Part shown: in pieces, positions 15,360-28,309 of the stretch
How positions within the stretch are numbered: the stretch's first letter is position 1
Layout: the number at the start of each line of letters is the position of its first letter
Source: Myotis daubentonii
Taxonomy: Eukaryota; Chordata; Mammalia; Chiroptera; Vespertilionidae
Assembly: GCF_963259705.1 (NCBI RefSeq)
Contig: NC_081844.1
Location: forward strand, 20,011,715-20,075,714
DNA length: 64,000 nt
Direction: 5' to 3'
Notes under the pieces: model-generated
What the model was told of the DNA's origin: nothing
Database searches by the model: none
The model's input: the letters and a program-made list of their open reading frames with translations, nothing else
Position numbers and translations under genes: made by a program

Positions 15360-18300
15360 CTACGACATGCTGGGGGGCAGGCGTGCAGCTGCTGTTTTCT
15401 CCACCACGAAGCCGTAGTTGTACTGAGGGGGAGGAAGAGCACAGAGTGAGCGAGGGGCCGTGGAGGGTGCTGTGAGGCATGGGGGGCGGGGGAGAGCCAC
15501 TGAGGGACTAAGTGATCTCCAGCCCTGGAGAGGTGGGGTGCAGCTGGGGGAGACCTGGGGTGGGAGAGGGTCCCAGCACCCCCTGCCTTTCCTCCCCGCC
15601 CCAGAACCTACCTCCTCCTCAATGTCTGCCAGCGACTTGATGGTCAGATCAGCAAAGGCAGAGAAGGCCTGGTGGGCAGGGGCGGGTCAGTCTTGGACCC
15701 AGACCCCTACCTGGAACCCCATTCCCTCATCTTCGAGCCTCTCTCAATATCTGCCTGGACATCCCCTCCCTCTTCCTGCCACAGCCTCTGGCCACCAGCA
15801 TCCAGGTGCCCTCTGGACTCCCCCATTCCAGACTGGTGCCCGCCAGCCCCACGGCTTGGTCTCCAGCCTCCCCCAACCCGGAAACTTGGGCCTCAGTGCT
15901 GGGGGCCGGGGCCTGGATGATGGCCCCCGTGTCCCTGTCTAGAAAGGTGATGGGCAGGGACAGACCCAAGTTCCCCCAGGGCAGACTCACCAGAGGGCCG
16001 CAGCTCTTGCCTTCGAATCGGGGGTGCAGCGTGAAGGGAACCCCATCCATGGCTGAGGAAAGCACGGGGTGGGGAGTAAGGAACTGAGGGGCAGCGGGCT
16101 TGGGGCTGGCTGCTGCCCACCCCAGAGCCCACCCGGCACACTCCCTTCCCCCTGGCCAGTTTTATTTTTAATCCTCACCAGAGGATTTTAGAGAGAGGAA
16201 GGGAGGGAAAGAGAGAGAGGAACATTCATGTGAGAGAGAAATATCCACCAGTTGCCTTCTGTACACACCCCAGATGGGCATGGAAGCCACAACCTAGGTA
16301 CGTGCCCAACTGGGAATTGAACCCAAAACCTTTTGTTGTAAGGGAGGACACGCCAACCAACTGAACCACACGGGCCAGGGCAGTGCCCCTGCCAGTCTTT
16401 ACGGAATGGGGTGGGGCCAGGCCTAGTTCCAACCGTGGCCACGCCCCTTATGAGCTGTATAAACCTTTGGCCAGTCGCACCCAGCCTCAACCCCAATCCC
16501 TCAGTTGCTGGCTCTGCACTCACCTGAGATGCCATAGAGGTTGGAGGCCTCGTAGATGGAGTCACTCCTCCGCAGGGTGGAGGCCCTGGAACCCAGTCTC
16601 GACAATGTCCCCTCTGGGAAGCCGCCCTTGCTGGTGGTGATGGGACAGCCCCGGTCAGACCTGGCGCGCCCCCCCACCCCCACTCCCGCCCCCACCCCCG
16701 AGCCCAAGGACTCACCTGGGCTGGCTGGGTTGGTCCAAGGACAGGCCCTGCATGTCCCGGCTGAGAGCTCGGGGCTTGGGCACTGGCCGAGGGGCCTGTG
16801 CCTTCTTGCACCAGATGGCAAAGCCACCCATGTCCCTAGATGGGGAGGGAGGGAGCGGGGTGTTCTGACCCAAGGCAGAGCCAGGGCTGAGAACAGCGGC
16901 CAGGAGGAGAAAGGAGGAACCCGGATCTCTGGGTGGCCCCTGCCTTTTGGGGAATTTTCCTTTCAGCATCTCAGCCCACATCTTAAGCAACTGCTGGGTC
17001 CCACCACTGTCCTGTGGACTTCGGACACACCAACTCGTTTATCCCTCATGACGACCCCACAAGACTAGTACAACTGTCCCTTGTTAAATGTGGAAACGGA
17101 GGCACAGAGAGGTGGCAGAAGCGATGGAGGCCTCGGGGGAGTCTCTGAGCATCAGCGCGTACACATGGGAGTTGGGGGCAGGCCAAAAGCTGGGGGGAAG
17201 CCCGAACTTTCCCCCTCACCCTCTTCTTTCCCCAGGTGCGCTGCCTCTGCTTTTCCCTCTCCTAAGTTCCAAGGGCCCTTCTACTACTTCTGTAACTTTC
17301 TAAATAAACTTTCTCTTATAGTTTGGGGGGGGGGGCGCCCTACCCTATTCGGAGGTATCCAGGCACCGTCTTGGTCTTCCCGCTCAGCCGGATATCAAAC
17401 ACAGCTGTGTCCGCAGCCCCCAGGGGCACCAACTTCACACACATGCGCTTCTTCTTAGACACAGAGGCCTCTGGGAGGGTGGGGAGTGAGAAGAGGGAAA
17501 AGCAGGGAAGGGACCCAAAGATGGCTCCAGGGCAGTGGCCAAGGCCCTGCTTAAGGCCGCTGCCGCATGGTGTTAATCTCTGGTTAAACCGTGAACGGTG
17601 GAGCCACCGGAGAGAACCCCACGCAGCCTCTAGGAGCTCTGGGGCAGGCAGGAGCATTCACAGGGTGGCCGTGTGCACCTCCGTGAGGATGGGTAGCTAC
17701 GGAATCAGACAGAACTGAGTGCCCCTGAGGCAAATCCCGCCCAACAAATGTTTCCCTAAAAATGGTTTTTCCCTTTTTAAAGGGGGTGGGGAGTGTGAGA
17801 GAGTGTGCAGCAGACACCACCAGGCTTGCAAAGCCTCAAATATTTACTATGTGGCCCTTTACAGAAAAAGTTTGCTAACTCCAGTATCAATAGGTCTACC
17901 CCAGCGGTTCTCAACCTGTGGGACGCGACCCCTTCGTCGGTCGAACGACCCTTTCACAGGGATCGCCTAAGACCATCCTGCATATCAGATATTTACATGA
18001 CGATTCATAACAGTAGCAACATTAGTTATGAAGTAGCAACGCAAATAATGTTATGGTTGGGTCACAACATGAGGAACTGTATTTAAAGGTCCAGAAGGTT
18101 GAGAACCCCTGGTATACCCTAAAAATCAAATACGAATGGCAAGACACGGTGGGAGGCGGGGAAAGCCAGATGGTTAGAAAGCAGGGCCGTCAGGGCCAGA
18201 AGCGGAGGGGTGTGGAGGGCGAAGTATGAGCTAACTCGGAGAGGAGTCGGAGTGTGCAAAAGCCTGGAAATGAAGTAAGAGAACTGAGCCTGGTTGGTGT

Positions 18301-19502
18301 GGCTCAGTGGTTGAGCAGGGATCCCGGAACCAGGGCATCAGGGTTGGATTCCCGGTCAGGGCAAATGCCCCGTTTGCACACTCGATCCCCAGTAGGGGGC
18401 GTGCAGGAGGCAGCCCATGGATGCTCCTTTCTCATCATTGATGTTTCCATCCCTCTCTCCCTCTTCCTTCCTCTCTAAAATCAATTTTTTAAAAAATAAA
18501 AAAAATAACTGCGCGCCCTAACCGGTCTGGCTCAGTGGATAGAGCGTGGGCATGCGGACTGAAGGGTCCCAGGTTCGATTCCGGTCAAGGGCATGTACCT
18601 TGGTTGCAGGCTCATACCCAGTAGGGGGTGCGCAGGAGGCAGCTGATCGATGTTTCTCTCTCATCGATGTTTCTAACTCTCTATCCCTCTCCCTTCCTCT
18701 CTGTAAAAAAAATAAATAAAAGAACTGCGCGTGGTTCAGCTTGGCTGCGGTGTAGGAGCTGTGGTAGTAACAATTACAAAACAGGTCGCTGTTGTTACTC
18801 CAGGAGCCACTGTGCCAATTGCACATTTTTACGCAGGGTAGGGCCCGCCACCCCGCCCGGGAACAGCTCCGAGTCCTCGGCCAACCCTTCAGCAGCCAGT
18901 GAGTCAGGGGGTTGCCGAGGCTCAGAAATCGCGCCTGTCACCCTTCATCCCTCTCCCCGGTCCTCCCTGCAGGGACGCGGACGCACCCCCACCCCCAGCC
19001 TCCGACGCGAGCCTCACTGGAGTCCAGGGGGTCGCAGACCGGGGAGAAGCCCGGCGGGAGGGGGCTCTTGTCCACCAGGACTTGGATATCGGCCACCACG
19101 TTCTCCTGCGGATTCTGGGGGTCGAGTGGGGAGAACACAGCGAGTCACGGAGCAGCGGGGACGGCGCGCCGGGCGCAGGGACCGGGGGAGTGGGCGGACC
19201 CCGGGTTCCTTGAGGTGGGCGCCTCTTACCTCCAGACCGCCCAGGGTACTGAAGCACAGGAAGTAGCCAGATTTCTGCGCGAAGCTCTTGCCGAAGCTGG
19301 CGGGCGCCCCCTCCACGGTGCAGGAGATCTACGGCGGGACGTGGGTCAGCGCCAGGCGCCTGTCCAGCCGCAGCCTCCGGTGCCCCCGTTCAACCCCTGC
19401 CCCCCCGATGCCACTCACCGCGCTGAATCCCCGCGGCGGGGGCGCCGAGGCCGACGACCAGGCCAGGCCAGCCAGAGGCACCGCGTCAGGCCCCGGATCC
19501 AT
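15360..19502 (-). CDS. MVB12A: MVB12A (ESCRT-I subunit), complete (nine exons)
   Basis: Multivesicular body subunit 12A is an ESCRT-I component acting in endosomal cargo sorting and in virus budding. Coding exons on the minus strand, in order: 19502-19419, 19328-19230, 19114-19018, 17470-17344, 16835-16716, 16630-16524, 16052-15991, 15668-15612 and 15422-15360. They add to 816 nt (271 aa; human about 273). Every junction is GT/AG and every split codon closes. The protein opens [20 protein letters not shown]. The MABP domain fills the first half ([49 protein letters not shown]). A basic Pro-rich linker follows, and the C-terminal UMA domain covers [41 protein letters not shown]. The intron after exon 3 carries a SPIN element and two SINEs. 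The gene stands head-to-head with the BST2 cluster, as in other mammals, but about 15 kb away. Confidence 0.96.
16163..16381 (-). mobile_element. SINE in MVB12A intron 6
   Basis: Older subfamily; tail ttttaatcctcaccagagga at left, head ccctggcccgtgtggttcag on the minus strand. Confidence 0.85.
17215..17327 (+). repeat. Unnamed repeat ending in aataaactttctcttatagt, beside MVB12A exon 4
   Basis: This segment shares its order of words ('ccccaggt', 'aagggccctt', 'cttctgtaactttctaaat', 'aaactttctcttat') with 8600-8785 and 1870-2052. It ends only about 16 bases from the exon 4 donor site, separated from it by a G run. I do not recognise the family; an LTR end or the 3' end of a non-autonomous element is possible. 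Confidence 0.6.
17902..18112 (+). mobile_element. SPIN-like hAT element in MVB12A intron 3
   Basis: The element starts cagcggttctcaacctgtgg and ends ggttgagaacccctg, inverted termini typical of SPIN hAT elements. It is flanked by GTCTACCC and GTATACCC, an 8-bp target duplication with one mismatch, as hAT transposition makes. It is about 210 bp long, with no transposase, so non-autonomous. Confidence 0.85.
18287..18510 (+). mobile_element. SINE in MVB12A intron 3
   Basis: Head cctggttggtgtggctcagt, tail ctctaaaatcaattttttaa. Confidence 0.85.
18513..18720 (+). mobile_element. VES SINE in MVB12A intron 3
   Basis: Head gccctaaccggtctggctca; directly follows the tail of the previous SINE. Confidence 0.9.
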
Positions 19503-19900
19503 CCTTCAAGCCAAAGGTGGTGGACCGCCTCGGATTTCGGAGCCGCCGCCCGGCCACAGAGTTCGGGAAGGGGTCAGAACTACAACTCCCAGACGGCCCT
19601 GCGCTGGCGGGGCCCGTAAAGAGCTGTTTGCGCGTGCTCGGAAAGCCGCAGGCCAATCGCAAGGGGACGCGGAGCCACGGCCCCCAGGCGTCGTCCAGGT
19701 GCGCCGGTGAGCAAAGACGTTTGCGGAAAACCGTCTCCTCCTTCCTTCTCCCGCGCAGCAACTTCCGCTGGAAATGTCCCGGCTCAGCGCCAGAAGACTC
19801 ACTCGCTGCAAAGCCGGAACTACGTTTCCCAGAAGGCCTTGCGTTATCAGCAGCTGCAGCGATTAGGTTTAGGTTTCCCGGGAAATTTAAGGGAAAAATA
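19503..19900 (-). promoter_or_regulatory. MVB12A 5' UTR and CpG-rich promoter
   Basis: GC-rich, CpG-containing DNA continues upstream of the MVB12A start to about 19830. It contains two versions of an 'aactac..ttcccag' motif (19578-19593 and 19818-19833), resembling the ACTACAATTCCCAG-type promoter element found at many housekeeping promoters. Confidence 0.5.
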
Positions 19901-19904
19901 AGAA

Positions 19905-20236
19905 AAACACACAAATCTAGTTCTGGGAAATCATACCCAAGGAAACTTTCATGGGTTATGCAGCAATTAGTTTAACGAAAAGTACGAACAACCATAAGCC
20001 ATGAAAACTTGGTATAATTTGAGGACTCGTTCACAGATACAATTAATTGTTTAAAATGAGATTTAAACGTATTTAATATGGAAACATGTTTTTACACCCT
20101 TCAGAGGCGGACTATGGAAAATTAGGGACATAATGTAACCTACTCTTCTACTATTTATAGTATCATGGGTTGGCCCACTACCTGATTTTGTATGATCTGT
20201 GTGAGCTAAGAATGTGTGTTTTTTAAGCACATAAGT
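19905..20236. other. AT-rich intergenic DNA upstream of MVB12A
   Basis: I see neither a gene nor a named repeat. Base composition changes sharply from the CpG-rich promoter to AT-rich sequence. Confidence 0.4.
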
Positions 20237-20404
20237 TTGTTTTTTTGTTTTGTTTCAGAGAGAGAGAGAATGACATCAATTGGTTGTTCCACTTATTTAT
20301 GCATTCGTTAGGTGATTCTTGTATGTGCCCTGACCAGGGGGAAAAACCCATAACCTTGGCATATGGGGATAACACTCCAACCAACTGAGCTACCTGGCCA
20401 GGGC
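20237..20404 (-). mobile_element. Short SINE upstream of MVB12A
   Basis: The family carries 'caaccaactgagctacctgg'; same family as the SINEs in BST2 intron 1. Confidence 0.8.
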
Positions 20405-20419
20405 AAGAATGGCTTTTTT

Positions 20420-20639
20420 TTTTTTTTTTAATATATTTTATTGATTTTTTACAGAGAGGAAGGGAGAGAGATAGAGAGTCAGAAACATCAATGAGAGAGA
20501 AACATTGACCAGCCGCCTCCTGCACATCCCCCACCGGGAATGTGCCCGCAACCCAGGTACATGCCCTTGACCGGAATCGAACCTGGGACCTTTCAGTCTG
20601 CAGGCCGACGCTCTATCCACTGAGCCAAACCGGTTTCGG
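20420..20639 (-). mobile_element. VES SINE, young
   Basis: Target duplication caagaatggcttttt on both sides. Confidence 0.92.
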
Positions 20640-20640
20640 C

Positions 20641-21207
20641 AAGAATGGCTTTTTATATTTGTAAATGTTGGGGCAAGAAATCAAAAGAAGAAGAATGTTT
20701 ATTAACACGTGAAAATTATATGAAACTCGAAAGTCAATGCCCATAAGAAACATCCTGGGAAAGATGAACCAACAATGAGATACAGGAGTGAACAAACCAT
20801 GGGTTCCCATTGAAGTACCCCATTAGTCCTGTCAATGAAGAATTTTTTGTGAGTTTATTTGAGCCAAGCTGTCAACAAATGCTGGAAGGCAACATCTCAA
20901 AGGATCGAGATGATGCTCTGGGAAAATGGCAATTTTGCACCTTGTTTTATACATTACAGTCAAAAGAGAAGACAGAAGTGTGTTACATGAAATCCATTGG
21001 TGATAGATTAGGGAGGCGGGAGAAAGCAGAGCGGGGGTAACCTCTGGTATTAGATAAAAAGCAAAATAATAGACACACACTTGTTTTACTTAGGTGAGTG
21101 CAGGATAGTTAACTGCCAACAATAACAATGAGCGGATTTGTGGTCTCCGCAGAGCAGTGCCTGTGCTTTGAGGGGTCTGGAGAAAAGAAAATTACTTTGA
21201 CATCCTT
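20641..21207. other. Intergenic, unassigned
   Basis: AT-rich DNA without a convincing gene. Short open frames here have no recognisable similarity. Confidence 0.4.
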
Positions 21208-21420
21208 TTTAAAATATATATATTTTTATTTCAGATAGGGAGAGAGAGGGAAAGAGATAGAAACATCAATGGTGAGAGAGAATTATAGATTGGCTGCCTC
21301 CTGCACACCCTACACTGGGGATCGAGCCCAAAACCTGGCATGTACCCTGACCTAGAATCGAACCGTGACCTCCTGGTTCATAGGTCGACCCTCAACCACT
21401 GAGCCACACCAGCAGGGCTA
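21208..21420 (-). mobile_element. VES-related SINE
   Basis: Tail aaatatatatatttttattt at left, head agccctgctggtgtggctca on the minus strand. Confidence 0.88.
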
Positions 21421-22117
21421 TTTTGACATTCTAATGATATGTTATCAGAGATGCAAAAAGATAATAGTCAGGCTCAGTTAAGGTAAAGATTAACTTGTGT
21501 CAGGGAAGATACCTGCCTAGGATATGACTACCCACCATAAACTGCTTTTAGTTAAAATTTTAATGTCAGATCATTCTTTGTGATTACTTTAGGCCTCTGA
21601 GTTTGCAAGGCCTTCCCTGAGCTAGTCAGGTTAGCGTGTGGCCCCTTTTCATCCACAGTCTCACTGCGTTAGGAAGAACTTTGGTTCCAAACATCAGAAG
21701 TTCCCCAGGTGAAATTTGAAACTGGCCCGCATACACAGAGGACAAGAAGAGATGGCTGAACGAGGCGGACCACTCCAGATTGTTAATTGGCAGTTTAATA
21801 GGCAAGGGAATACACCTGAGGCTTGTCTTTCACGCTGTAGGATGAGTAGATCAACACATCACCTGCCAGAATCTTAGAAGTTTATACAGAGACCTTATCT
21901 GGGTTCAGTCACGTGTACCATCCAGCCGGTCTCAACAACACCTTACTCTCTCAAGTTTGTGCATTGAAGTGGCTCCTACTTTGAAAAAAAGTGGGCAGGG
22001 AGTACAGCCCAAGGCAGGAGGGGAAGGGAGCCTCTGATGACCTTGCCCACCTCAAAGGTCACCTGGCCATCACCTCCTCTTCTCCAGCACTTCAGCCCTT
22101 GGGATTGTCTCCTAGCA
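21421..22117. other. Intergenic, unassigned
   Basis: No gene is seen. The segment 21700-22000 has the look of an old LTR or DNA transposon remnant, but no termini could be defined. Confidence 0.35.
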
Positions 22118-22121
22118 TCTT

Positions 22122-22346
22122 TTTTTTTTAAAATATATTTTATTGATTTTTTACAGAGAGGAAGGGAGAGGGACAGAGAGTCAGGAACATCAATGAGAGA
22201 GAAATATCGACCAGCTGCCTCCTGCACACCCCCTACCGGGGATGTGCCCGAAACGAAACCAAGGTACATGCCCTTGACCGGAATCGAACCTGGGACCCTT
22301 CAGTCCGCAGGCCGACGCTCGATCCACTGAGCCAAACCGGTTTGGC
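22122..22346 (-). mobile_element. VES SINE, young
   Basis: Target duplication tctcctagcatctt on both sides. Confidence 0.92.
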
Positions 22347-22514
22347 ATCTCCTAGCATCTTACTCGTTCCTCATCTTCTGCAGTGTGCCCTGAGTGGTCA
22401 GCAAGGGGTTTCACCAGCATGGACGTGGCTCATATAGCAGCTATGTCACTGCCCTGGAGGCAGATACCATAGCAACAACATAGGCACATGCAAGAGGAAA
22501 TACAGATTAAGATA

Positions 22515-22635
22515 AAAATCCGTTGGTTAGAGCATGGTCCAGATATGCCAAGGTTGGGGGTTCAGTCCCTCCTCAGGGCACATATAAGAATCAACCAATT
22601 AATGCATCAACAAGTGGAACAACAAAAAATTGCTT

Positions 22636-22671
<36 letters not shown>

Positions 22672-22722
22672 TATTCCCCGCCCCACCCCCTGCTCTAAAA
22701 GCAATAAATAAAAATTAAAAAA
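22515..22722 (+). mobile_element. SINE, CT-rich
   Basis: Head ccgttggttagagcatggtc, then a (CT)n run at 22639-22670 and an A-rich tail. Confidence 0.75.
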
Positions 22723-22789
22723 AAAAGAAAAGATAATGATTCCCCAAATGAGTAGCAACTATTTCTTCCATCAAGGGCCCCATGATCTG

Positions 22790-23022
22790 CCTGGCCAGGT
22801 GTGGCTCAATGGTTAAGCATCAACCTATGAACCAGGAGGTCACGGTTCCATTCCTGGTCAGGGCACAGGCCCTAGTTTCGGGCTCAATCCCCAGTAGGGG
22901 GCATGCAGGAGGCAGCCAATCAATGATTCTCTCTTGTCACTGATGTTTCTCTATCTTTCTCTCTCTCCCTTTCTCTCTGAAATCAATAAAAACATATTTT
23001 AAAAATAAAACTAAAATAAAGG
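22790..23022 (+). mobile_element. SINE
   Basis: Head gcctggccaggtgtggctca, tail ctgaaatcaataaaaacata. Confidence 0.85.
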
Positions 23023-23033
23023 TTGCTGGGGGA

Positions 23034-23220
23034 GCCCTGGCCAGGTAGCTCAGGTGGTTAGTTGTACCTATACACCAAGGTTACAGGTTTAATCCCTGGT
23101 CAGGGCACATACAAGAAGCAACTAATGAATGCATAAGTTAGTGCAAATCAATATTTTTTTCCTCTCTCCCCTATTGTCTCTCTCTCAAATCAATAAAATT
23201 TAAAAATATTTTTAAATAAA
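23034..23220 (+). mobile_element. SINE
   Basis: Head agccctggccaggtagctca, tail caaatcaataaaatttaaaa; begins 12 bases after the previous SINE. Confidence 0.82.
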
Positions 23221-23224
23221 ACTT

Positions 23225-23720
23225 GCTGGGTGAATGAAGTTAGGGCTCCCACGGGTGCTATAATGTCCTCCAGGCCAACGGAGGGAGCAAAGATGGCAGC
23301 CAAATGGTCATACTGTCCCTGGAGCCGGACCGAGCTGAGCCAGGTCTGCCCGGAACCAAAGAGTATCACCCCAACGGGACCACGCTGAGGCGGTCTGCCT
23401 CGGCACATTTGGGATGCGCAGGTTCTGGACTCGAGCAAGAAAAATTCAAGACGTGAGTCCAGGTGAAAGTGAGAGTAAGTTTATTAAAACTTAGATCAGG
23501 GAGACAGAAGGAGGGCCCTTGGAGACAGATCAGGGTAAGCCTGGGATGAGCTGCAGCCGCCGACTGCCCCCCTGGTAGCAGATCTTGTCAGACCTTAACG
23601 TTTAGGATAAAGAAATTGACAGTATATTCCGGAGGAAAGGGGCCGGGGTGCTCAAGGAAGAGCTCATGCTAATGTCCTTTGTCCTGAGGGTTTTATTTAT
23701 TTATTTAATTTTTTAAATAA
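23225..23720 (-). mobile_element. Possible LTR remnant
   Basis: Read on the minus strand the segment has an AATAAA near 23485 followed by GT-rich sequence, and mixed GC-rich U5-like sequence toward 23225. No clean TG...CA ends or target duplication were found, so this is tentative. Confidence 0.3.
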
Positions 23721-23721
23721 T

Positions 23722-24567
<846 letters not shown>

Positions 24568-24666
24568 TTATAGCTGTCATAGCGGCCACTCCCGCCATCG
24601 CCACTGCCCTGCTTCCCATAACCCTGTCCACCACTTCCATAGCCTCTGCTTCCTCCAGAGTGACTA

Positions 24667-24921
<255 letters not shown>

Positions 24922-25017
24922 TCACAGGAGGGCATTTCTGAATGACAACCTTGTTCCAGAGTCACGCCAGCAAAGGGTACAAAAGCAAAGCCTCTCTTTT
25001 TGCCACTGACTGCCTCA

Positions 25018-25320
<303 letters not shown>

Positions 25321-25332
25321 AGTGTCTTCTTT

Positions 25333-26085
<753 letters not shown>

Positions 26086-26088
26086 TCA

Positions 26089-26627
<539 letters not shown>

Positions 26628-26639
26628 GTCCTGAGGTTT

Positions 26640-26829
26640 TATCTGTTTGCTCTAGGTGGGAATTTTAGGGGAAATCCCAGGGGAAGGCCTCAGCAGAATA
26701 CTCATTGGCTTTCCAGCTATATCCTTGAGTATGCTGATGCATCAAAGTGAACTTGGTCAGTTTCACCTCTATCTTCGGTTAGTCTACCTGTAATTGGTTT
26801 TCTGGCTCTAATGTTTTGTTTGTTTGTTT
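26640..26829. other. Intergenic, unassigned
   Basis: Short unassigned DNA between two SINEs. Confidence 0.35.
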
Positions 26830-26831
26830 CT

Positions 26832-27130
26832 TAAATCCTCATCCAACGATATTTTTCCCATTGCTTTTCAGAGAGAATGGGAAGGGGTTGCGGGGAGCTT
26901 GGGGAGGGGGGAGGGAGGGACGGGGAGAGAGAGAGAGCGAGAGAGAGAGAGAGAGAGAGAAACATTAAACTTGAGAGACACATTTCATTGACTGGTTGCC
27001 TTCCACATGCACTCTGACAGGGGCCAAGGATAAAACCCACAACCCAGGTATGTGCCCTTGACCAAGAATCAAACCCATGACCCTTCCATGCACAGGCTGA
27101 TGCTCTAACCACTGAGCACACTGGCCAGGC
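26832..27130 (-). mobile_element. SINE with GA-rich insert
   Basis: Head ggcctggccagtgtgctcag on the minus strand; a purine-rich expansion (26880-26960) makes it longer than its relatives. Confidence 0.8.
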
Positions 27131-27546
27131 CTCAAATTGGTTTTGATTTGTTTGTTTGTTATCTGTTCCCCTGAGTAGGGTGATTTAAGGCATTTGCTCT
27201 TAGATAGCGTTGGTTGGAGAGGAGAGATTCAAATCATCTGCTGGGGGGGGGGGTGGTGGTCTCTGTTAGGGAGGATAGGGCCTTGTGACTGATTAGCTGG
27301 CTGCTAATAGCTCAGCCATTTGTTCAGCTATTTGTCTCAATTTCCTCATTTCACTTGTCAGGGAATTTTCCTAGTTTCAAACTAACCTGCCTCAGTACCA
27401 GTGAGAAACAGAACGTGTCCAACTGGCCTTGAGGAGAAGGAGACTGGCAACTTTTACTGCCATGGGGCAGACTCTCCCGGTACCCAGGAAAAATCACATT
27501 CTCAACCTACCCCTTGATTATAGGAAGGGAAGTTCTTATGACCATA
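27131..27546. other. Intergenic, unassigned
   Basis: No gene is seen. A G run lies at 27242-27252. Confidence 0.4.
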
Positions 27547-27723
27547 CTAGAGGCCCAGTGCATGGAATTTGTGCACGGGTAGGTCCCTAGGCCTGGCCAA
27601 TGATCAGGGCCCATCAAGGCCTTCCAGGTGCCGGCCAGGGCCTTCCTTTGTTCCATGCTGCCCTCTGGTGGTCAGAACACGTTATAGCGGACAGTTTGCA
27701 TATTAGCCTTTTATTATATAGGA
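27547..27723 (-). mobile_element. HeliBat-like non-autonomous Helitron
   Basis: Read on the minus strand it starts TCCTATATAATAAAAGG and ends with an imperfect hairpin (gtgcacaaattccatgcact) followed by GGGCCTCTAG. Those are the 5' TC and 3' CTAG ends of bat Helitrons. It is 177 bp long. Confidence 0.85.
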
Positions 27724-28089
27724 TGCTGTTCCTTCGTGAGAGGCTCCCCCTGCAGGAGTCTGTGTGCACTGCTAGGAGCTTTGCTCTATGGGGTGCATCT
27801 GGTTTCTGCCCTCGTCCAGAGTTGGTACCAAAATGCTAGGGGAATTCTCTTTTTCTGTTGTCTCTGCCACAGCACCCAACCCAGTCTCTGGAGTCACAGA
27901 CACATCTAACTCAAATGATAGCCCTGCCAGGGGAGTGCCCAGAGTTTCAACCTGCTTCACTAGTGTTTTTCTTTTTCTTCTCACAGGCAGCTTGCTGCTC
28001 TGATCCCCAGTCCCACATCTACCCTTTCTTTACCAGGCAGTATAAGGGAGAGGGGCACTATGCCAGGTGGGAAATATAAGTCCTCCAAA

Positions 28090-28300
28090 ACTCCATGCCC
28101 TTGCTCAGTGGTTAGAGTGTTGGCCCAAGCATGGAAGGGTTGAGGGTTCAGTTCCTGGTCTAGGGAATATACCTGGGTTGCAGGTTGGATCCCCGGCCCC
28201 AGTTGAGGCACAAATCAGGAGGCAACAAATCAATGTCTGTCTGTCTGTCTCTCTCTCTCTCTCCCATCCCTCCTTCCACTCTCAAAAAATTAATAGGTGA
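28090..28300 (+). mobile_element. SINE left of block A1
   Basis: Head tgcccttgctcagtggttag, with a (gtct)n / (ct)n run near 28236-28262. Confidence 0.8.
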
Positions 28301-28309
28301 GGATTTAAG

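Noticed and set aside
18628..19710. Plus-strand frames of 140-235 codons over MVB12A exons 1-3
   Set aside because: They are antisense shadows of the GC-rich MVB12A start; no family resemblance.
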